From the NCBI GenBank assembly GCA_002479035.1, contig DLLA01000097.1, positions 1 to 12,215 on the forward strand: a stretch of 12,215 nucleotides of DNA. Reading direction: 5' to 3'. This document shows positions 6,876 through 12,215 of this stretch, one piece after another. Origin of the DNA: Bacteroidales bacterium UBA7574 (GTDB lineage: Bacteria > Bacteroidota > Bacteroidia > Bacteroidales > Paludibacteraceae). Under the pieces are notes generated by a model. It saw only the letters and a list, made by a program, of their open reading frames with translations. It was not told the origin of the DNA and ran no database searches. Both the position numbers and the translations under genes were made by a program. Within the stretch, counting starts at the first letter, position 1. Every line of letters starts with the position of its first letter.

Positions 6876-6904
6876 ACCTCCCCAACCCCTCCAAGGGAGG
6901 GGCT
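6876..6904. repeat. GC-rich palindrome, REP-like intergenic element
   Basis: CCCCTCC-AAG-GGAGGGG (6886-6902) is a perfect 7-bp stem with a 3-nt loop, preceded by a second CCTCCCC copy (6877-6883). Elements built on CCCCTCC/GGAGGGG are common in Bacteroidota intergenic DNA. No T-tract follows, so it is not an obvious terminator. It lies about 80 bp upstream of susC. No convincing promoter for susC was found between it and the ATG at 6982. Confidence 0.55.
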
Positions 6905-6981
6905 CAAAGCAAGACGGGTCCGGTAAAGGGGAATACATTGTAGAATTATTATTTATTTACGAACCTTATATAGATACACGT

Positions 6982-9900
6982 ATGAAGCACATCTTTCATA
7001 GAGTATTTTTGTGTATGGCAGGTCTGGCTGCGGCGGTGGCGTTGCAGGCAATGCCAATAGAAGGCGTGGTAACGGACTCGAAAGGCGAGCCTGTTATCGG
7101 TGCCAGTATAGCCGAAGCCGGTACAAGCAACGGTACGATTACCGACCTCGACGGACACTACATGCTGGACGTTGCCGCAGGCAAACAGGTGGTGGTGTCC
7201 TATGTCGGCTATAAGTCGCAGAATATCAAGGTGGCTGCCGGTCAGTCGGTTTACAACGTTACGCTGCAGGAAGATGTGGAGGTGCTGGACGATGTGGTGG
7301 TGATTGGTTACGGTACGCAGAAGCGCAGCGACGTAACGGGCAGTATCTCGTCGGTGTCGTCCAAAGAGATTGCCGATTTCTCCTCCAAGTCGCTTGCCGA
7401 GTCGCTGCAGGGTCTGGCTGCGGGTGTAACGGTTACCAAGGGTAGCGGTTCGCCGGGTGAGGCAGCCGAGATTATGATTCGCGGTGCGGGGTCGCTCAAC
7501 GGTATGGCTCCGCTCTACGTGGTGGACGGTGTGGCACAGGACGCGGGCTTTAACTTCAATATGCGCGATGTGGAGTCTATCGAGGTGCTGAAAGATGCAG
7601 GATCGGCGGCTATCTACGGTTCGCAGGCTGCGGGTGGTGTCATTCTTATCACTACCAAGAAAGGTCGCGCCGAGCGCACACAGGTGGACGTGAATGCCCG
7701 TGTGGGTTGGCGCAATATCAATTCGAATATCCAACTCCTCGGTACCGAGGACTGGATTCGTGCCCGTGACGCATGGGGTACGGGCAATACCCTTGAGTTG
7801 CTGGGTGCAACGAGCGCAAGCGAACTGCCGAATACCGACTGGATGAATGTGATGTTCGGTACGGGTATCGAGCAGGAATACAACGTGTCGGTCAGTGGCG
7901 GCACGGAGAAAACCAAGATGTTTATGTCTATCGGTTTCCTCGACGAGAAAGGTACTTATATGGATACGCGTGCACGCCGCTATTCCTTCCGCACCAACCT
8001 CGACCACAAACCGGGCAAGCATGTTTCGATAGGCGAGTCGGTGTATGGCGCGATGACGCAGACCAACCCCTCGACCAATTCGTCGATATACAACCACACG
8101 GTGCCTTTCCGTACCGTGCCGGTGGCAGAAGTGAAAGATGAGAACGGCGACTACGCACAGACTCCCACTTCGGTCGGTTCGGGGCCTAACTTTGCCGGTC
8201 TCGAAGCCGCATACCACGATATTCAGGACAACAACTACTACGTCAATGCCCAAGCCTACTTGAATGTGGAGTTCGTCAAGGGGCTCACATGGCGCACCAC
8301 CGGTTCTGCCGCACTCGGTGCCTACTCCAAACGCTATTTCACCGAGTATATGGACTTCGGTCCCGTTCAGGTGGGCGTGGACGGCGGTCAGTTGGATTCC
8401 AAGTCGGGCACCAACCTCAAACTGATGTTCAACTCCGTGCTGACCTACGACGAGCGTTGGGGCGACCACGGCTTCAAGGCGATGGTAGGTACCGAGTGGT
8501 GGAAGTACGACGGCTACGACCTCTCGGTCAGCACCTACGGTTTCCCCATCCCTGTGGCTTCGTCTATTGCACTGGGTTCGGCGGGGGCTACCAAAGACGC
8601 TTCCGATGCTATCCCGCAGGAGCGGCGCGGTTCGGCGTTTGCCCGTTTGAACTACGACTACAAGAGCAAATACCTCCTCGTGGTCAATTTCCGTGCCGAT
8701 GCGTCCGACCGTTTTGTCAAGAAGAACCGCTGGGGCTTCTTCCCATCGGTGAATGCCGGTTGGCGTATGAGCGAGGAGAACTTCATCAAGGAAACGAGTG
8801 CTGCCGACTGGCTCTCCAATGCGAAGATACGTGCTTCGTGGGGTATCCTTGGTAACGACAATATCCCGCAGTATATGTACCAGTCCACCTATTCGATGTC
8901 GGGTGTGTCGCACGCTTTCGACAATGGCGAGATTGGGCAGACGGGCGCATGGATTGCTATCCTCGGCAACGAAGACCTCAAATGGGAGGAAGTGAACCAG
9001 GTGGACGCCGGTATCGACCTCGGTTTCTTCAACAACCGCCTGACCCTTACTTACGACTACTATAACCGCCAGACACGCGATATGCTCTACCGCGGTGCGC
9101 TCTGCCTCACAAGCGGTATGAGTTACTATTTCTCGTCCGACGACCCCGCCAACACTGTACCCGTCTATTTCAATGCCGGGCTGGTGGAGAACCAGGGACA
9201 CGAGGTGAGCATCCGGTGGCAGGACCGCAAGGCGGACTTCCAATACAGCATCGGCGTGAATATGTCGTTCAACCAAAACCTCGTCAAGCAGGTGGGCGAC
9301 AAGCCGGGCGCATCCACTATCGACAAAGGTGCTGACGCATCGTGGCCGCTCCTGACCCGCACCGAGGACGGCAACCCGATGTCGCTCTTCTATGGCTATG
9401 AGGTGCTCGGTATATTCCAAAATCAGGAGCAAGTGGACGAGTACAACCAATATGCCCTTGATAAATGGCGTGAGCAGAATCCCGACCACCAATACGGCTT
9501 TGCCGAGAACGGGCAGCCGCTCAATGCCGACGGCAAGGAGATAGGTATCTACTACCAGCGTCAGAACACGGGTGTGGGCGACCTCATCTACAGCGACAAC
9601 GGGCAAGGGCGCGTTACTGCCGCCAGCCGTAAGTATATCGGCAATCCGTGGCCGAAGATGACGATTGGTATCAATATGTCGTTTGCCTACAAGGGCTTCG
9701 ACCTCGCGTTGGTCTTCAACGGTGCCTTTGGCTTCGACATCATGAACCTTGTCAAACCCTACACCCATATGTTTATGTCCGACAACACCACAGCGGCTAT
9801 CTTCGGTACCTCGTGCTTTGGCAAGGGTAACACCACCGTTACTTCCGACCCGCGTGTAGGTTATCTCGACGAGAGCGGTTCGGTCATCGGCGACGGTGCT

Positions 9901-10185
9901 GCCAACAAGAACTACTCCACCGTGTCGGGCTATCTGGTGGAGAAAGGCGACTACCTGAAACTCAAGAACTTGTCATTCGGTTACACCCTCCCGCAGAAAT
10001 ACAGCCGCAAGGCAAAGATGGAGAAACTGCGTATCTATTTCTCGGCACAGAACCTGTTCACTATCACCAAGTACTCGGGTATCGACCCCGAAATCGGCGG
10101 CAACAGCCTGATGTACAATGTGGACACCCAGAACCGTTACCTCCCTTCCCGCCTGTTCTCTTTCGGCTTGGACGTAACCTTCTAA
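6982..10185 (+). CDS. SusC/RagA-family TonB-dependent outer-membrane transporter
   Basis: 1067 residues, normal length. A signal peptide (about 1-23, ending LQA) is followed by a carboxypeptidase-regulatory-like domain (about 26-96, starting IEGVVTDSKGEPVIGASI). The SusC hallmark DDVVVIGYGTQKRSDVTGS (103-121) comes next, then the TonB plug (about 113-228, including LYVVDGVAQDAGF and IEVLKDAGSAAIYGSQAAGG) and a 22-strand-type barrel ending LFSFGLDVTF with terminal phenylalanine. There is no N-terminal STN domain, so no anti-sigma signalling is expected. SusC proteins import oligosaccharides across the outer membrane with TonB energy, with SusD as the lid. The partner susD follows after an unusually long 92-bp gap filled with 9-bp repeats. 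Alpha-1,3-gluco-oligosaccharides are the suggested cargo, from the neighbouring enzyme only; peptide import by RagA-like members is the alternative. Confidence 0.95.
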   Translation: MKHIFHRVFLCMAGLAAAVALQAMPIEGVVTDSKGEPVIGASIAEAGTSNGTITDLDGHYMLDVAAGKQVVVSYVGYKSQNIKVAAGQSVYNVTLQEDVEVLDDVVVIGYGTQKRSDVTGSISSVSSKEIADFSSKSLAESLQGLAAGVTVTKGSGSPGEAAEIMIRGAGSLNGMAPLYVVDGVAQDAGFNFNMRDVESIEVLKDAGSAAIYGSQAAGGVILITTKKGRAERTQVDVNARVGWRNINSNIQLLGTEDWIRARDAWGTGNTLELLGATSASELPNTDWMNVMFGTGIEQEYNVSVSGGTEKTKMFMSIGFLDEKGTYMDTRARRYSFRTNLDHKPGKHVSIGESVYGAMTQTNPSTNSSIYNHTVPFRTVPVAEVKDENGDYAQTPTSVGSGPNFAGLEAAYHDIQDNNYYVNAQAYLNVEFVKGLTWRTTGSAALGAYSKRYFTEYMDFGPVQVGVDGGQLDSKSGTNLKLMFNSVLTYDERWGDHGFKAMVGTEWWKYDGYDLSVSTYGFPIPVASSIALGSAGATKDASDAIPQERRGSAFARLNYDYKSKYLLVVNFRADASDRFVKKNRWGFFPSVNAGWRMSEENFIKETSAADWLSNAKIRASWGILGNDNIPQYMYQSTYSMSGVSHAFDNGEIGQTGAWIAILGNEDLKWEEVNQVDAGIDLGFFNNRLTLTYDYYNRQTRDMLYRGALCLTSGMSYYFSSDDPANTVPVYFNAGLVENQGHEVSIRWQDRKADFQYSIGVNMSFNQNLVKQVGDKPGASTIDKGADASWPLLTRTEDGNPMSLFYGYEVLGIFQNQEQVDEYNQYALDKWREQNPDHQYGFAENGQPLNADGKEIGIYYQRQNTGVGDLIYSDNGQGRVTAASRKYIGNPWPKMTIGINMSFAYKGFDLALVFNGAFGFDIMNLVKPYTHMFMSDNTTAAIFGTSCFGKGNTTVTSDPRVGYLDESGSVIGDGAANKNYSTVSGYLVEKGDYLKLKNLSFGYTLPQKYSRKAKMEKLRIYFSAQNLFTITKYSGIDPEIGGNSLMYNVDTQNRYLPSRLFSFGLDVTF

Positions 10186-10190
10186 GAACA

Positions 10191-10262
10191 TAGATACCCT
10201 AGAACAACTAGATTAACTAGAACAACTAGATACCCTAGATTAACTAGAACAACTAGCCCCCC
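10191..10262. repeat. 9-bp tandem repeat array between susC and susD, eight units
   Basis: The units in order are TAGATACCC, TAGAACAAC, TAGATTAAC, TAGAACAAC, TAGATACCC, TAGATTAAC, TAGAACAAC and TAGCCCCCC. Each begins with TAG and ends in C, so CTAG recurs every 9 bp at seven junctions. The array fills most of the 92-bp gap. TAG falls in the susD frame, so no upstream in-frame extension of susD is possible. Confidence 0.92.
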
Positions 10263-10263
10263 T

Positions 10264-10295
10264 AAAAATCAAGCAATATGAAAAATCAAGCAATA
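10264..10295 (+). repeat. Perfect 15-bp direct repeat straddling the susD start codon
   Basis: AAAAATCAAGCAATA occurs at 10264-10278 and again at 10281-10295, a 17-bp period. The A of the susD ATG (10278) is the last base of the first copy, and the second copy encodes the first residues after methionine. The two bases between the copies (TG) complete the start codon. Confidence 0.95.
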
Positions 10296-12140
10296 GCCAT
10301 CCTACTCATAGCCGCCACCCTCGCCGGTTGCAAGGATTTCTTCGATATATCCAACCCGCAGACGCTTAGCACCTCCAATTTCCCTGCCACGATGGAGCAG
10401 GTGGACCAGTTGGTCACGGCGGCGTATGCCCAAGACCACGCCATTGGTACCTACGCTTTCTATTGGTTCCCGATGGGCGTGTGGCTCTACGACCATACCA
10501 CCGACCTCTACGGCTCCTACGACGAGCGCGCTTTCTCGCAGGACAACTACTCCGGCATCGACTCGCGCTATCTTACCACCACCTACACAGACCTCTGCAA
10601 GTGGATGAAACTGGCGTCCACGGGTCTTGAGGGCATTGAGTTCTACCGCGAGCATTACGGCAAGACTGATGAGAACGCCACCCTCGACTACGACCTTGGG
10701 CAGTGTTATTTCAACCGCGCTTTGGCATATTGGCATGCGCAGATTTTCTTCGAACTTGACCCCGACGGACTCGGTTTCGCCAAGATCGACCGTGTCATCT
10801 CCGATGTCGAGGGCTTGAAACTCAGCCGCGAGACGGTGCGCGATACGTGGCAGTTTATGATTGACGACTGCAACAAGGCGGTTGAGTTGCTCAAAGGGCA
10901 TACCGAGGACGAGTTCCGCGCCACCGAATGGGCAGCAAAGGGTCTGCTTGCCAAAATCTATATGCAGTCGCTCTATATCTTCCCCGAGAACCGCGACAAG
11001 ACCAAAGCCCTCCTCGAAGATATTATCAACAACAGCGGCAAACACTTGGTTAGCAGCGAGATATACAAGGATATGTTCTTCGGCAACGAAGCCAACGAAC
11101 ACAATGCCGAGTCGCTCTACGAACTCACCATGACCAGCAACTCCAAACAGGACGGTCCGTGGGCAAACTACACCACAGGCTCGGGTATGCCGATGGTCTA
11201 TGCCCCGTGGTATGTCAATTTGGATATCAAGTTCCGCAAAGGACGCGAAGACAAAACCGACCCCCTCACGCTGCAATACGATGTCATCATCTCTACCAAG
11301 TCGTCGCAATGGGGCAACAACTTTGTACACGACCGCAACATCGCCCGTTTCGGCTTCTGGAATTTCTATGGCGATACCGTTCCGCGTCTGACCTTCAACC
11401 CCGATTACGACTTCAATGCAAACCGCTCGTTGGAGAATTTCCCATACAAAATCAATACCCCTAACTACCGCGCCGAGGCTCTTGCCCTCAAAAACGACCC
11501 GACGAAAGTCGATCCGCGCCTGATGCTCAATGCAGGGCAACCCTACGTGGACGAATACATTGACGGCAAGGGGCGCACCACGCTCTACAACCGTTCCTCC
11601 GAAATCACCGATCGTCCCGACCGTCTCGCATGGCAGCACCGCAAATATACCAATATCCGTGGCACTGAGATGGGAAGCGGAGAATATGGCTGGAACGAAT
11701 CCTCCAACTGCAATTTCTACATCATTCGCCTTGCGGACATCTATCTGCTCTATGCCGAACTGATGGCTGACGAGGCTCCCGCTACCGCCCTCGAGTATGT
11801 CAACAAGGTGCACCGCCGTGCCTATGGCTACAATCCCGATGCGGCTTGCCCCTACGATTATACTTCACTCTCCGACCGCACTCGCGCGTATTTCGATACC
11901 GACCCGCTGGCAAACAACCCGCTCCGTTATGAGCGTTGGGCGGAACTCTTTGCCGAAGGGCAATGGTGGTTCGACCTGCGCCGCTACCGTATCGGTGCCG
12001 ACGAGGCGGCGTACTACGAGAAGACCTCCCACGGACCTATCACGTGGAAAGGTGACGAGAGTTACGTGCAGCCTATCCCCCAACTCGAACTCGAGCGCAA
12101 CAAAAACATCAAGCAATCCACCGGCTACCCCTCTATCTAA
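10278..12140 (+). CDS. SusD/RagB-family outer-membrane lipoprotein
   Basis: 620 residues, slightly long for the family. The lipoprotein signal ends in the lipobox LAGC with C18, followed by KDFFD, whose acidic residues fit surface export of lipoproteins in this phylum. The N-terminal motif DISNPQTLSTSNF, the alpha-helical TPR-like scaffold with the segment YFNRALAYWHAQIFFELDPD, and the C-terminal signature LRYERWAELFAEGQWWFDLRRY (in outline, about 547-568) ending in KNIKQSTGYPSI are standard SusD features. SusD proteins bind glycan on the cell surface and cap the SusC barrel. Position directly after susC supports a cognate pair. Many tryptophans and tyrosines are present (for example YWFPMGVWLYD, 63-73), in keeping with sugar stacking, but the ligand cannot be read. 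The start is fixed by the lipoprotein signal and by in-frame TAG codons just upstream. Confidence 0.95.
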   Translation: MKNQAIAILLIAATLAGCKDFFDISNPQTLSTSNFPATMEQVDQLVTAAYAQDHAIGTYAFYWFPMGVWLYDHTTDLYGSYDERAFSQDNYSGIDSRYLTTTYTDLCKWMKLASTGLEGIEFYREHYGKTDENATLDYDLGQCYFNRALAYWHAQIFFELDPDGLGFAKIDRVISDVEGLKLSRETVRDTWQFMIDDCNKAVELLKGHTEDEFRATEWAAKGLLAKIYMQSLYIFPENRDKTKALLEDIINNSGKHLVSSEIYKDMFFGNEANEHNAESLYELTMTSNSKQDGPWANYTTGSGMPMVYAPWYVNLDIKFRKGREDKTDPLTLQYDVIISTKSSQWGNNFVHDRNIARFGFWNFYGDTVPRLTFNPDYDFNANRSLENFPYKINTPNYRAEALALKNDPTKVDPRLMLNAGQPYVDEYIDGKGRTTLYNRSSEITDRPDRLAWQHRKYTNIRGTEMGSGEYGWNESSNCNFYIIRLADIYLLYAELMADEAPATALEYVNKVHRRAYGYNPDAACPYDYTSLSDRTRAYFDTDPLANNPLRYERWAELFAEGQWWFDLRRYRIGADEAAYYEKTSHGPITWKGDESYVQPIPQLELERNKNIKQSTGYPSI

Positions 12141-12166
12141 CCCCCGCTGACCTCACGCCGACAACT

Positions 12167-12215
12167 ACGGTATTTTTACGGTACATACACGGTAGATATA
12201 CGGTAGATACACGGT
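12167..12215. repeat. 11-bp tandem repeat after susD, cut by window end
   Basis: The units are ACGGTATTTTT, ACGGTACATAC, ACGGTAGATAT and ACGGTAGATAC, then a partial ACGGT at the last base. The array begins 27 bp after the susD stop and continues beyond the window. No terminator hairpin is visible before it. Confidence 0.88.

Noticed and set aside
6949..9768. 939-codon open frame on the - strand opposite susC
   Set aside because: It is antisense to an unambiguous SusC gene. The translation has no signal, no recognisable domain and an odd His/Val/Arg-rich composition. It arises because susC's codon choice avoids stop codons in that antisense frame.
6982..10185. Siderophore or vitamin receptor
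   Set aside because: The length, the carboxypeptidase-regulatory-like N-terminus, the VVVIGYGTQKRSDVTGS hallmark and the adjacent susD point to SusC rather than a classical TonB receptor.
10191..10262. CRISPR array
   Set aside because: Units are 9 bp and directly adjoining, with no spacers and no cas genes. The same applies to the 11-bp arrays at 6810 and 12167.
10302..11813. 503-codon open frame on the - strand opposite susD
   Set aside because: Same reason: shadow of susD with no family features and no own start context.

Overview
The window reads as a Bacteroidota chromosome, most likely order Bacteroidales. The evidence is a SusC/SusD outer-membrane pair, a DUF6377-like membrane regulator, a GldA-type ABC ATPase, C-terminal tails resembling type IX secretion signals, TTTG-N20-TAnnTTTG-type promoters and starts without clear Shine-Dalgarno sequences. 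The genus cannot be fixed from the sequence alone.

Bases 1-2068 are housekeeping genes on the + strand. The 3' end of an ABC transporter ATPase (GldA-like) overlaps ruvB by an ATGA junction. A HAD-family hydrolase of the YjjG type starts 7 bp after ruvB. The HAD gene ends 6 bp from the end of a convergent gene, which begins the accessory part.

Bases 2075-5559 are a two-gene - strand operon. The first gene encodes a secreted protein with an N-terminal CBM6/35-like beta-sandwich, a right-handed beta-helix and a short C-terminal sorting-like tail. Its architecture and the ADGIN...GDDD spacing of acidic residues match GH87 alpha-1,3-glucanases (mutanase/mycodextranase type). Its stop overlaps (ATGA) the start of a membrane-anchored regulator with a periplasmic TPR-like region, one membrane helix and a C-terminal LuxR-like helix-turn-helix.

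Bases 5560-5935 are a divergent control region. It holds a Bacteroides-type promoter on each strand, both with 20-bp spacers, and a 19-bp perfect dyad between them. To the right on the + strand are a small, secreted, unrecognised protein (5936-6700) with its own strong terminator, then a SusC-like TonB-dependent transporter (6982-10185) and a SusD-like lipoprotein (10278-12140).

Taken together, bases 2075-12140 look like one polysaccharide utilisation locus. The proposed division of labour is: secreted beta-helix glucanase cuts glucan, SusD binds the products, SusC imports them, and the regulator senses them. The substrate (alpha-1,3-glucan) is inferred from the enzyme only.

Every + strand intergenic gap after 6700 contains short-period tandem repeats: 11 bp at 6810, 9 bp at 10191 and 11 bp at 12167. 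A perfect 15-bp direct repeat straddles the susD start codon. These repeats are the least expected structure in the window. No rRNA, tRNA, CRISPR array, insertion sequence or integrase was seen.
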